Shown here piece by piece: positions 33,614 through 42,275 of a DNA stretch of 64,000 nucleotides. The DNA is from Mesorhizobium sp. B2-3-4 (GTDB taxonomy: Bacteria; Pseudomonadota; Alphaproteobacteria; Rhizobiales; Rhizobiaceae): positions 45,791 through 109,790 of the forward strand of contig NZ_VFVY01000025.1 of NCBI RefSeq assembly GCF_006442315.1. Reading direction: 5' to 3'. Numbering within the stretch: position 1 is the first letter of the stretch; every line of letters starts with the position of its first letter. Both the position numbers and the translations under genes were made by a program. The notes beneath the pieces are model-generated. The model ran no database searches and was not told the origin of the DNA. It saw only the letters and a program-made list of their open reading frames with translations.

Positions 33614-34516
33614 TCACCAGCGCATCGCGCCGACGAAATCGATGAAGGCGCGCAGCGGCGCCGGCGTCAGGCGGCGGCCGGGATAGTAGAGGAACGGCCC
33701 TGAAAACTCCTGCCACCAGGGCTCCAGCACCGGCTCCAGCCGACCATCGTCGAAATAGGGCAGCAGCCAGTCCTCGAACAGCGAGACGATGCCGCCGCCG
33801 GCGACCGCCACTTCGAGCGCGAGCGCCATTGCCGTACCCGTGCTGACCAGCAGCGGGCCGGTCGGCTCGACGCTCACCACCTCGCCGTCGCGTTCGAACT
33901 CCCAGGGCGGCGTGAAACCGCTGGCGAAGCGGCCGCGCAGGCAGGCATGGTCGAGCAGGTCGCGCGGATGGCCGGGCCGGCCGCGCCGGTCGAGATAGGC
34001 CGTCGCGGCGGCGGTGGCGAAGCGCTGCCGGCGCGGGCCGATCGGCACGGCGATCATGTCCTGCTCCAGCCGCTCGTCATAGCGGATGCCGGCGTCGCAA
34101 CCGCTCGCCAGTATGTCGACGAAACTGTCCTCGGCGGTCACTTCCAGCCTGATGTCGGGATAGGCGGCAAGGAAAGGCGGCAACAGGCGCGGCAGCACCA
34201 GTTTCGCCGCCACGACGGGCACGTTGAGCCGCAGCGTGCCGGCCGGGCGGCCGCGAAAACCGTTGACCACGTCGAGCGCCGCCTCGACTTCGCCGAGCGC
34301 GGGGCCGAGCCGCTCAAGCAGGCGTGCGCCGGCCTCCGTCGGCGCGACGCTGCGCGTCGTGCGATTGAGGAGCCGCACGCCGAGCCCGCTCTCCAGCCGC
34401 CGCACCGTCTCCGAGAGGCTGGAAGCGCTGACGTTTCCCATCCGGGCCGCCTCGCGAAAGCCGCCCGCGCGCGCCACCGCCATGAATGCCTGGAGATCAC
34501 CAAGATCCGTTGCCAT
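33614..34516 (-). CDS. LysR family transcriptional regulator
   Basis: 300 residues. The N-terminal HTH is DLQAFMAVARAGGFREAARMGNVSASSLSETVRRLESGLGVRLLNRTTRSVAPTEAG, of the AaeR/PecT-like subgroup. The effector domain runs from LRLNVPVVAAKLVLPRLLPPFLAAYPDI onward. It is divergent from the aldo/keto reductase gene, the classic LysR arrangement, and probably controls it. Confidence 0.92.
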   Translation of the reverse strand: MATDLGDLQAFMAVARAGGFREAARMGNVSASSLSETVRRLESGLGVRLLNRTTRSVAPTEAGARLLERLGPALGEVEAALDVVNGFRGRPAGTLRLNVPVVAAKLVLPRLLPPFLAAYPDIRLEVTAEDSFVDILASGCDAGIRYDERLEQDMIAVPIGPRRQRFATAAATAYLDRRGRPGHPRDLLDHACLRGRFASGFTPPWEFERDGEVVSVEPTGPLLVSTGTAMALALEVAVAGGGIVSLFEDWLLPYFDDGRLEPVLEPWWQEFSGPFLYYPGRRLTPAPLRAFIDFVGAMRW

Positions 34517-34547
34517 TGTTCGCCACTCCGCACAGCCTGTGTCGATT

Positions 34548-34564
34548 GCACCATATTATCGTGC
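34548..34564. promoter_or_regulatory. candidate LysR box in the divergent promoter
   Basis: GCAC-N9-GTGC (TTGCACcatattatcGTGC) sits between the LysR regulator and the aldo/keto reductase, 45 bases before the reductase ATG. The symmetry and length fit a LysR recognition site (T-N11-A type). Confidence 0.45.
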
Positions 34565-34608
34565 GGATCCCGGCCGTCTATATTGGTCCTATCCAAAGGA
34601 GAAAGATC

Positions 34609-35490
34609 ATGACGGACATCAGCAAGGCCGGAAGTTTCAAGCTCGGCGACCGCACCGTGAAGCGCCTCGGCTACGGCGCCATGCAATTGGCCGGACCCGG
34701 CGTCTTCGGCCCGCCGAAGGACCGCGACGCGGCCCTTGCCGTGCTGCGCGAAGCCATTGCCAGCGGTGTCGACCACATCGACACATCGGATTTCTACGGC
34801 CCGCACGTCACCAACCAGATCATCCGCGAGGCACTGCACCCCTACCCCGCCGGCCTGACCATCGTCACCAAGATCGGCGCCCGGCGCGACGACAAGGGCG
34901 CCTGGCTTCCAGCGATGGCGCCCGAGGAACTCAGGCAGGCGGTGCACGACAATCTGCGCAATCTCGGCCTCGATGCGCTCAACGTGGTCAACTTCCGCCG
35001 CACCGACGGCTTGCATGAGCCGTCCGAAGGCTCCATCGCCGGGCAGGTCTCGGTCCTGGCCGAGCTGCGCCAGCAGGGCCTGATCAGGCATATCGGCCTG
35101 AGCAACGTCACGCTTGCCCAGGTCGAGGAGGCGCGCCGCATTGCACCCGTCGTGTGCGTGCAGAACCTCTACAACATCGCCCATCGCAACGACGACGCGC
35201 TGGTCGATGCCCTTGGCGCCGACGGCATTGCCTATGTGCCGTTCTTCCCGCTCGGCGGCTTCACGCCGCTGCAGTCGGACACGCTGGCCAATGTCGCGCA
35301 GAAGCTCGGCGCGACGCCGATGCAGGTGGCGCTGGCCTGGCTCCTGCGCCGCGCCCCCAACATCCTGCTCATCCCCGGCACCTCCTCGGTCGGGCATCTC
35401 AGGGAAAACCTGGCGGCGGCCGAACTGGAGCTGCCGGCCGACGCGCTCGCCGTGCTGAACGGCATCGGCGCCGAGGCCAAGGCGGCCTGA
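34609..35490 (+). CDS. aldo/keto reductase
   Basis: 293 residues from ATG 34609, preceded by AAAGGAGAAAG. The AKR signature is present: YGAMQLAGPGVFG, then VDHIDTSDFYGPHVTNQIIREAL (catalytic Asp and Tyr), IVTKIGARRDD (Lys) and the C-terminal NADP-binding GTSSVGHLRENLAAAELEL. These enzymes reduce aldehydes and ketones with NADPH. The histidine of the classical tetrad is replaced by an asparagine (VVNFRR). The divergent LysR gene is the likely regulator. Confidence 0.92.
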   Translation: MTDISKAGSFKLGDRTVKRLGYGAMQLAGPGVFGPPKDRDAALAVLREAIASGVDHIDTSDFYGPHVTNQIIREALHPYPAGLTIVTKIGARRDDKGAWLPAMAPEELRQAVHDNLRNLGLDALNVVNFRRTDGLHEPSEGSIAGQVSVLAELRQQGLIRHIGLSNVTLAQVEEARRIAPVVCVQNLYNIAHRNDDALVDALGADGIAYVPFFPLGGFTPLQSDTLANVAQKLGATPMQVALAWLLRRAPNILLIPGTSSVGHLRENLAAAELELPADALAVLNGIGAEAKAA

Positions 35491-35517
35491 GCCGCGCAAA
35501 CGAGCACACGTCAAGTT

Positions 35518-35566
35518 CAGGAACGGGGTTTCGAAGTCGAGAAAAGACTTCGAAACCCCGTTCCTG
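35518..35566. terminator. 21-bp perfect hairpin after the aldo/keto reductase
   Basis: The left arm (35518-35538, beginning CAGGAACGGGG) and the right arm (35546-35566) are exact reverse complements over 21 bases, with a seven-base GAGAAAA loop. No U-run follows. It lies 28 bases after the reductase stop. It is the longest perfect stem in the window and could be a terminator, an RNA-processing site or a mobile palindrome. Confidence 0.65.
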
Positions 35567-35809
35567 TCCCGTCATTTGCAATGGACTTTGGCTTCATCTG
35601 GGATAAGATGTATAAAATCTGGTCACAGTAAGTATTTGGCGGGGAAGCAAGAGACCGATCCTGGCGGGGCATCGAAGCCAGAACCGGAACGCAAGGCGCT
35701 GGCTGGGGTCCGGCGCGAACGGTCGCGAGAAGCTCGAGCAGAACCCGGCGCGGAGCCGTGAGACTGGCTCCCGCATGGCATGAGTCATTGCCGAAACGGG
35801 GGGACGGGC

Positions 35810-37669
35810 ATGTCGATCGATGGCTTCACGCGCGGTGTCGAGAACGCCGACAAAGCTCCGGTTCTGGTCGTCATCCTGCATGGCTGGCGATCGACGCCGC
35901 AAATGATGGAAGGTGTCGCGCAAGCCAGCCGCAGGGCGCTGGGAGCGGATGCCAGCGGCAAGAAATACCGCGTCGACACCTATGTTCCGCTGTTGCCCTA
36001 TCATCGGGCCCTCAGCACGAAACGGGCTGTCGACATCGTCCTCGACATACTGCGCGCCATCGACGAAATCGACAGGCAGGGCGGCTATGCGCGCATTGTC
36101 CTTGCCGGGCACAGCATGGGTGCGACGATAGCGCGGCGGGTGTTTCTCGTCGCCGCTGCCAATCTTCCCGAGATCCAGTCCGAAAAGAAGCTGGGCAAGG
36201 AGACGCCGCGTGCATGGGCCGGCAAGGTCGACCGGATCGTGCTGCTGGCCGCCTTCAATCGTGGCTGGCACATATCGCAGCGCCTGAGCTGGAAGTATTC
36301 GATCGGCCTCAACATTTGCGGGCTGCTCGGGCACCTCGCGCCCAGAAGCGGCTGGGTACCCACCATCTTCGACATCAGGCTGGGTGCTCCCTTCATGGTC
36401 CAGACGCGCCTGCACTGGCTGGCCTACCGCCGCCAATGCCTTGTAACGGCCGCCGGCAATGCCACGCCGCTGCCTGCCGCGACCCAGCCCGCGACGCCAC
36501 CGCCCGAACCCATTCTGATCCAGCTCCTCGGCAGCCGGGATGATCTGATATCCCCGTTCGACCAGGTCGACATTGCCGTCAACGGCAATTCATCGGACGA
36601 GCGCACCTACTACCTGATCCAGTTCGAGGAAACCGACCACAACACCGCCATCCGCTTTACCGGATCCGAGGCGGCCGAGGCCCGCGGCAACCTGTTTGTC
36701 CGCGCGCTGGCCGATAGCCCGGCCGAACTGGGCAAAATCGCCTTGAAACCCGAGTTGCTGATCGACGAGATCGACAAGCCGGACGATACGGTCGAGCAGA
36801 CCGTGTTCGTCATCCACGGCATTCGTGACGACGGCTTCTGGACCCATCGCGTCGCCGAAAGGGTGCGCGCGCTCACCAACCCGCCGATGATCTCCCGCGC
36901 GTGGACGCCAAGCTATGGCTATTTTGCCATGCTGCCCTTCATCCTGCCCTGGATAAGGCGCCAGAAAGTGGAATGGTTCATGGACCAGTATGTCAGCGCC
37001 GTCGCGCAATATCCGCGCTCGATATTCCACTATGTCGGCCATTCCAACGGCACCTATCTGGCAGCGAAGGGGCTTGCCGATTATCCCGCCTGCGCTTTCA
37101 CCAACGTGCTGTTTGCCGGCAGCGTCGTGCGCAGCGACTACGACTGGAAGACACTGGTCGAAAGAGGTCGGGTGGCACGCGTTCTGAACGTCGTCGCCAG
37201 TGCCGACTGGGTCGTCGCCCTGCTGCCCAAGAGCCTCGAACATTTCCGCAAGTTCGACCTCGGCGGAGCCGGCTTCGACGGCTTCAGGCAGGCGAAAAAG
37301 GCGGCCGCGACCCATCCGGGCATCGCGGAACGCGAATTCGTGCGGGGCAGCCACGGCGCCGGCATCGCCGAGGGGCAATGGGAAAACATCGCGCAGTTCA
37401 TCGTCAATGGTCACATACCGACCGGCGACGACCCCGCTTTCGTCAAGCGACAGCCTCGCTGGCTCAAGGCCTTGTCGGATACCCGCGCCACCTTGTGGGT
37501 GGCCGCGGCATGCTTCGGCCTTGCCGTGCCGGCGGCGATCGTCTCGTCGCGGCTGGACGCCTGGCTCGGCCTGCCTTCATTGGCCTCGCTGCCCAACGAA
37601 GACGTGGTGCGGGCAATCGCCCTGGTCATCTATCTTCTCGTGCTGAAATTCATCATCACGCGCGTTTGA
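35810..37669 (+). CDS. protein with two alpha/beta-hydrolase (lipase-like) modules and C-terminal membrane helices
   Basis: 619 residues from ATG 35810 (an ATG at 35780 is also in frame). The first module has VVILHGWRSTP (about 22-32) and nucleophile elbow AGHSMGAT (about 100). The second has VFVIHGIRDDGFW (about 332) and VGHSNGTY (about 410). Both keep the HG oxyanion and GHSxG serine elements. Two hydrophobic helices close the protein (about 560-580 and 600-619), so it is probably membrane-attached. Two lipase-type catalytic elbows in one chain is unusual. The function may be lipid or surface-ester hydrolysis. Confidence 0.75.
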   Translation: MSIDGFTRGVENADKAPVLVVILHGWRSTPQMMEGVAQASRRALGADASGKKYRVDTYVPLLPYHRALSTKRAVDIVLDILRAIDEIDRQGGYARIVLAGHSMGATIARRVFLVAAANLPEIQSEKKLGKETPRAWAGKVDRIVLLAAFNRGWHISQRLSWKYSIGLNICGLLGHLAPRSGWVPTIFDIRLGAPFMVQTRLHWLAYRRQCLVTAAGNATPLPAATQPATPPPEPILIQLLGSRDDLISPFDQVDIAVNGNSSDERTYYLIQFEETDHNTAIRFTGSEAAEARGNLFVRALADSPAELGKIALKPELLIDEIDKPDDTVEQTVFVIHGIRDDGFWTHRVAERVRALTNPPMISRAWTPSYGYFAMLPFILPWIRRQKVEWFMDQYVSAVAQYPRSIFHYVGHSNGTYLAAKGLADYPACAFTNVLFAGSVVRSDYDWKTLVERGRVARVLNVVASADWVVALLPKSLEHFRKFDLGGAGFDGFRQAKKAAATHPGIAEREFVRGSHGAGIAEGQWENIAQFIVNGHIPTGDDPAFVKRQPRWLKALSDTRATLWVAAACFGLAVPAAIVSSRLDAWLGLPSLASLPNEDVVRAIALVIYLLVLKFIITRV

Positions 37670-37697
37670 GGAGTGCCTTGCCTGGCGCGCCGAGGCG

Positions 37698-38759
37698 TCA
37701 CTTCCGCTTGAACATGCGCGCCAGCCGCTTTTTCAGCGGCCGCAGCGACAGGCGCCGCCTGAGCGAAAACCCCGCTATGCGCCGGCGCACCGCCCGCATG
37801 GCGTCGGCATGGGCGGCATCGACGCTGATGCCGCCGTCGCCGAGCAACAGGTCCGGGCCTGAGGCCGGCCGCATGATGCCGCGCAGCGCCCGGGCGTGCA
37901 TGGTGGCGTAGCGGCTGTAATCCGCGCCCGGATCCCAGCCCGCCGGCCGCGACATGACGGTCGGATTGTTGTTGATCTCGAACGTCTGGATGCGGCCGTC
38001 GACGATGCAATAGTCGATGCGGCCGTAATCGATGCCCGCCACCGCGAAAATCCGGTCGAGTTGCGCGGCGTGCGGATTCTCCTCCGCATAGGCGCGGCTC
38101 TCGGCCCGTTCGGCGTCACCAAGGATGGCTTCGGCGAACTTGATGTACCATGAATGGCTGCTGAAGCAGTGCTGCGCATAGATGTCGTCGCCAACCTTGA
38201 ACGCCGAATATTTGCGGAACCGGCCGTCGGCCGATGGTGCGGCGCCAAATTCAACGATCATGACGTCGGGATTTTCCCGGACGGCACGCGGCATCGCCGC
38301 GATCGCCTTTTCCAAACCGTCCGCACTGTCGATCAGCCCGGTCAATGGCGGATCGTGCCTGCTCTCCCAGCGCAGGAACACCGGAAAGCGCCCGATCTCT
38401 CCGCGCTGGTCGAGGCGATGCACGTCGAAATCGTTGAAGCCATTGGCTTTCAACCGCTTCAGCAGGTCGAAACGGCCGAGCACGGCGGCTGGATTGTTGA
38501 GCAGCGGCAGGTCGGGATTGAGCCTGGCAATGCGGGCATAAAGCGACGTCACGTCCTGCATCTGAGGAGGAAGCAGCCTCTCAAAATCCGTGAAGATGAA
38601 CGTGCCGGGCGCGACGGCCCCGAGCCTCGCGACATGCTCATAGGGAATGATCCGCACCTTTTCGCCAAGTCCATGGTCGTAATAGCCAAGCAGCACGCCC
38701 ATCGTGTAAGCGTGTTGGCGGGTGCAGAAATAATAGATCGGCCCCTGGGCGATGGTCAT
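37698..38759 (-). CDS. ATP-grasp-like protein
   Basis: 353 residues from ATG 38759; an upstream in-frame extension overlaps the P450 leader and was rejected. A pre-ATP-grasp-like region is followed by FPVFLRWESRHDPPLTGLIDSADGLEKAIAAM and a C-terminal YGRIDYCIVDGRIQTFEINNNPTVM, where the acidic and asparagine residues match the magnesium-binding end of ATP-grasp ligases. Such enzymes join carboxylates to amines via acyl phosphates. It is divergent from a cytochrome P450 70 bases away, so a joint role in making or modifying a small molecule is possible. Confidence 0.65.
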   Translation of the reverse strand: MTIAQGPIYYFCTRQHAYTMGVLLGYYDHGLGEKVRIIPYEHVARLGAVAPGTFIFTDFERLLPPQMQDVTSLYARIARLNPDLPLLNNPAAVLGRFDLLKRLKANGFNDFDVHRLDQRGEIGRFPVFLRWESRHDPPLTGLIDSADGLEKAIAAMPRAVRENPDVMIVEFGAAPSADGRFRKYSAFKVGDDIYAQHCFSSHSWYIKFAEAILGDAERAESRAYAEENPHAAQLDRIFAVAGIDYGRIDYCIVDGRIQTFEINNNPTVMSRPAGWDPGADYSRYATMHARALRGIMRPASGPDLLLGDGGISVDAAHADAMRAVRRRIAGFSLRRRLSLRPLKKRLARMFKRK

Positions 38760-38827
38760 GGGCCGCCATCCAGGGACGCGTGCGGCGGGACCGGCCCGGC
38801 CGGCAAAGTGGGGTTCTTCGAAAGACA

Positions 38828-40033
38828 ATGCATGCCATGCCTTCCTCCGCCGCCACATCCGGCGCCGTCGAGCATCCCTGGCACGGGGTCCGCGCCGGCG
38901 CTTTCAGGGGAGCCGTGGACACCTATGCGCTCCATGATGAAATGCGCCGGCTGGCCCCCGTCTGGCAGGCGCCGTGGGGCGATGTCTATGTCACAGGATA
39001 CGATCTCGTCTCGGGCAGTCTCGGCGATCGCAGGCTCTCGCATGTGCCGCCGGGCAGCGATGCCAGCGGGCCGGGTTCGGCCATACGCGACTGGCTGATC
39101 TACCAGGAAGGCGCGGCCCATGCCGCGCTGCGCCAGGCCTTGCGGCAACCCTTTGTCGGCAAGGGCATGGCGGCCCTGCGCCCGGTGGTCGCGCAAGCGG
39201 TCGAGGAATGCGTCGGCGCTGCCGCCCTGTCGGGTCCGGTCGATGTCGTCGCCGCCTTTACCCGCGCCATCCCCGAACGCGTCATCGGCCGCCTGCTTGG
39301 CGTGCCGGACGAGGACATGCCGCTGATGCGCGCCTGGTCGGTCGCGGTCCGCACCATGCTCGATACCGGCTTCGACGATGCCTTTGACGGCGGCGCCAAC
39401 CCGGCCGACGAGATGTCCGGCTATTTCGTGGAGCATCTGCGCCACCTGCTCGCGGCCGGGCGCCTGCCGCCCTTGCTGACGGGCCTGCCGGCCGTGGTCG
39501 ATGCGCTGGGCCTGACGGCGGCCGGCCGCAACATCGCATTCCTTGCCTTTGCCGGCCATGAGACGACGGTGCACCTCATCGGCAACATGCTGTTCCACCT
39601 TGCCCACCAGCCGGACCAGTGGTCGGCGCTGCGGGCCGACCGACGGCTTGTCGCCAACGCCGTTGCCGAAACGCTGAGGCTGGAAAGCCCGGTGCAGAAG
39701 ATCTGCCGCTGGCCGCTCGAGCCGGTGGTCCTTGGCGGCCGGCAGATCGCCAGGGACCAGATGGTCGTGCTGCTGGTCGGGGCGGCCAATCGCGATCCCG
39801 CCCAGTTCGCCGATCCATCGCGGTTCGACCTGCGCCGCGCCGCCAGGCAGAACCTCGCCTTTGGCCGGGGCGCGCATGTGTGCATCGGCAGGGCGCTGGC
39901 CGAGATGGAAGGCAATGCCGTGCTGGAAGCCGCGCTCGCCCGCTGGAAAACCATCGCGCCCGTCGCCTGGCAATGGCTGGACAATTCCTCCATCCGTGGC
40001 CTGGATGCGCTGACCTTGCGCCTGGCGGCCTGA
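38828..40033 (+). CDS. cytochrome P450
   Basis: 401 residues. The I-helix oxygen-binding motif is FAGHETT (about 240-246), the ExxR motif is ETLRLESP (about 280), and the heme-binding loop is FGRGAHVCIGRALAE with the thiolate Cys at 352. This is a soluble, bacterial class I P450 needing ferredoxin partners, none of which are encoded nearby. The start codon is uncertain (38828 or 38837). It faces a divergent ATP-grasp-like gene and a convergent acyltransferase-like gene, suggesting a specialised-metabolite or lipid-tailoring role. Confidence 0.93.
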   Translation: MHAMPSSAATSGAVEHPWHGVRAGAFRGAVDTYALHDEMRRLAPVWQAPWGDVYVTGYDLVSGSLGDRRLSHVPPGSDASGPGSAIRDWLIYQEGAAHAALRQALRQPFVGKGMAALRPVVAQAVEECVGAAALSGPVDVVAAFTRAIPERVIGRLLGVPDEDMPLMRAWSVAVRTMLDTGFDDAFDGGANPADEMSGYFVEHLRHLLAAGRLPPLLTGLPAVVDALGLTAAGRNIAFLAFAGHETTVHLIGNMLFHLAHQPDQWSALRADRRLVANAVAETLRLESPVQKICRWPLEPVVLGGRQIARDQMVVLLVGAANRDPAQFADPSRFDLRRAARQNLAFGRGAHVCIGRALAEMEGNAVLEAALARWKTIAPVAWQWLDNSSIRGLDALTLRLAA

Positions 40034-40094
40034 CCCGCACAGTCCCCGCGAAACCCGGGGCCGAGGGACCAGGCCGGCAATCCGTGCTTCGGCC

Positions 40095-40967
40095 TCAGCG
40101 GCCATCGCTCAACCCCTCGGCAAAACTCCTCGCGCCATAGCGCTTCAGATTGCCGGTTTCGAGTTCGGTCAGGCAGGCGAGTTCGACCCCTCTGAAATGG
40201 TCAGGGTTGGCCCTGACGAAAAAGGCCGCCAGGGGATTGTGGGCCGCCGTTTGCCTTGCGTCGGCCCATCGTTCCCGAAGATGGCCCTGCGATGGACCGA
40301 AATCGATGAGCCCGGTCGAAGGATCGAAATAGTCGCCATAGCGGGCGCAGGCTATCGCATTGCGGATTGCCAGAAGGCCGGGCGCTCCCTGGCCTTCGAT
40401 GGCGGGAACGAACTCGTGGAAGAAATCGGGCAGGATGCGAAACGTGCGGTGCCCCTTGATGATGGGAAACCAGAACAGCCGGCCGTCGACCTTTGCCTTG
40501 GCCGCGCCCGCGGCGCGGAAAAAACCTTTCAGCAGCACGGGATTGCCCCAAAGCGAGGCGTGCAGGACGGTATCCCCGGAGAAAAGGTAATGCACCGTCT
40601 CCGCGCCGATCGCCTGCCGGCTCACGAGATAGGTCGAGAAGCCGATGACCTCGCGGCCGAGGCGGATCAGCACGACGGCGTCCTTCTCGGACAGGTCGCG
40701 CTCGAAAAGGTTGCGGTCGATCGCTTCGTAATAGGTCTCGTAGAGGGCAAACATCCGGGCGCGATCGACCGGCGCCAGTTCCGCGACCGGTATCGTCAGC
40801 GACTCCAAGGATTCCGTCTGGCCCGCACCAATTCCCAAATAGTCTGCCCGCCCTATCAGACTCGATCTAACGAATATCAGTCTCCGCTTGAAAAGTTCAA
40901 CCCGATCCCTGACGTTTCCTTCCCCGGGCCGTCCAGCGGCATCGGTGGCGCCGCTTGCGGTGCCCAC
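40095..40967 (-). CDS. GNAT-like hypothetical protein
   Basis: 290 residues from GTG 40967, a tentative start. The middle reads SLTIPVAELAPVDRARMFALYETYYEAIDRNLFERDLSEKDAVVLIRLGREVIGFSTYLV, resembling the first strands of an acetyl-CoA-dependent N-acyltransferase, but the acetyl-CoA loop is not clear. The C-terminal half (FWFPIIKGHRTFRILPDFFHEFVPA) is unfamiliar. It is convergent with the P450 gene and separated from it by 61 bases. I do not recognise the family. Confidence 0.6.
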   Translation of the reverse strand: MGTASGATDAAGRPGEGNVRDRVELFKRRLIFVRSSLIGRADYLGIGAGQTESLESLTIPVAELAPVDRARMFALYETYYEAIDRNLFERDLSEKDAVVLIRLGREVIGFSTYLVSRQAIGAETVHYLFSGDTVLHASLWGNPVLLKGFFRAAGAAKAKVDGRLFWFPIIKGHRTFRILPDFFHEFVPAIEGQGAPGLLAIRNAIACARYGDYFDPSTGLIDFGPSQGHLRERWADARQTAAHNPLAAFFVRANPDHFRGVELACLTELETGNLKRYGARSFAEGLSDGR

Positions 40968-41012
40968 TTGCCCCGTGGCATCTGTCGGCTGAAAGGGATC
41001 ATCGGCAAAACC

Positions 41013-41771
41013 ATGGCAGCACGATCACCACCGCCCGGCAGGCCACGCGGCGCCGGGCCTGCCGGCGTCAGCCTGAACCGCGCGCTCTCGAAGCTCGGCC
41101 TGTGCTCGCGCACGCAGGCGCAGGTGCTGATTGCCGAGGGCCGCGTGCGCGTCGGCGGCAAGGTGGTGCGCGATGCCGCGCTTCGCGTCGACATGAACCG
41201 CGACCGCATTGTCGTCGACGGCGATGCGGTCGTTGCCGGGCGCAAGGTCTATGTCATGCTCAACAAGCCGCGCGGGTTGGTCACCACGCGCGACGATCCG
41301 CTAGAGCGCGACACCGTCTATGCCTGCCTCGAAGGGCTCGATTTGCCCTATGTCTCGCCGGTCGGCCGCTTGGACAAGGCGAGCGAAGGCCTGCTGTTGA
41401 TGACCAACGACACACGTTTTGCCAACCGGCTGATGGATCCGGCCTCGCATCTGCCCAAGACCTATCACGTGCAGGTCGCCACGGTGCCGGATGACGCGAT
41501 GCTGAGCAGACTGCGCGCGGGCGTCACCGTCGACGGCGAGACGCTCGGCGCCAGTTCGATCGGTCTCCTGCGCAGCGGCGGCCGCACCGCCTGGCTGGAG
41601 GTCGTGCTCGACGAAGGCAGGAACCGCCACATCCGCCGCCTGCTTGCCGCACACGGCATCGAGGTCAAGCGCCTCATCCGCATCGCCATCGGCGGCCTGC
41701 CGCTGGGCGACCTCGCCAAGGGCGCCGCGCGGCATTTGACGCCCGGGGAGTTGGCATTGCTGACGCGGTGA
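41013..41771 (+). CDS. RluB/RsuA-family pseudouridine synthase
   Basis: 252 residues. An S4 RNA-binding domain (SLNRALSKLGLCSRTQAQVLIAEGRVRVGGKVV, about 19-50) precedes the synthase domain with catalytic VGRLDKASEGLLLMTND (Asp about 120) and the closing EGRNRHIRRLLAAHGIEVKRLIRI. These enzymes isomerise a uridine of 23S or 16S rRNA. ATG 41013 was chosen because the S4 domain follows within 20 residues; the ribosome site is weak. Confidence 0.93.
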   Translation: MAARSPPPGRPRGAGPAGVSLNRALSKLGLCSRTQAQVLIAEGRVRVGGKVVRDAALRVDMNRDRIVVDGDAVVAGRKVYVMLNKPRGLVTTRDDPLERDTVYACLEGLDLPYVSPVGRLDKASEGLLLMTNDTRFANRLMDPASHLPKTYHVQVATVPDDAMLSRLRAGVTVDGETLGASSIGLLRSGGRTAWLEVVLDEGRNRHIRRLLAAHGIEVKRLIRIAIGGLPLGDLAKGAARHLTPGELALLTR

Positions 41772-41786
41772 AGAGCGTCGAAGCCT

Positions 41787-42188
41787 CTATTGGACGTCGA
41801 TGCTGACGACGGCCTGATGCGCATTGCCCATATAGGTGTGGACCGAAAACGTGACCTGGTCGCGTCCCTTGTATCCGGGGTTCGACCGGTAAAGCCCCTT
41901 GATGCCGTCGACCTTGTGGGCGTTGCATTTCCAGCGCTCGTTCGATTTGGCGAAACCGGTGTAGATCTTGGCATGCACGAGCCTGACCTTGCCGTGGCTC
42001 GGACCCGCGATGATCCTGACATCGTTCGCGCCGGCGCTCGAACAGTCGGCATTCAGGCTGACATCCCTGAAAATATAGATCTCCTGTCCCGAAAGCGCCG
42101 ACTTTCCATAGCTTTCCGCCGCTGCCGGCCAGGCGGCGCCTGCCAGAACCGCCAATACCGTTATCAAACCTGTCGTTCGGCGCTTCAT
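41787..42188 (-). CDS. secreted protein, paralogue A
   Basis: 133 residues; signal peptide MKRRTTGLITVLAVLAGAAWPAAA. The mature part shares a full-length pattern with the next gene: SALSGQEIY, SLNADCSS, DVRIIAGPSHGKVRLVHAKIY, KCNAHKVDGIKGLYRSNPGYKGRDQVTFSVHTYMGNA. Two cysteines are conserved, probably one disulfide. The beta-strand-rich layout resembles immunoglobulin-like surface proteins. An in-frame extension upstream to 42233 lacks signal-peptide character. Function unknown. Confidence 0.72.
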   Translation of the reverse strand: MKRRTTGLITVLAVLAGAAWPAAAESYGKSALSGQEIYIFRDVSLNADCSSAGANDVRIIAGPSHGKVRLVHAKIYTGFAKSNERWKCNAHKVDGIKGLYRSNPGYKGRDQVTFSVHTYMGNAHQAVVSIDVQ

Positions 42189-42275
42189 GTCAACGATCCT
42201 CCTGGCTGCACGATTTGCCGCCCGCGGCGGCATGCGGGCGGCTATTGCCGCGCCGCCCTTACGGCGGAAAGCCCG

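Noticed and set aside
31728..33686. Open frame of 652 codons opposite the diguanylate cyclase
   Set aside because: Antisense shadow rich in Arg, His and Gly; the PAS-GGDEF frame explains the region fully.
35576..35761. 61-codon frame before the double-lipase gene
   Set aside because: No proper start codon or ribosome site; polar, Arg/Glu/Pro-rich composition suggests leader DNA.
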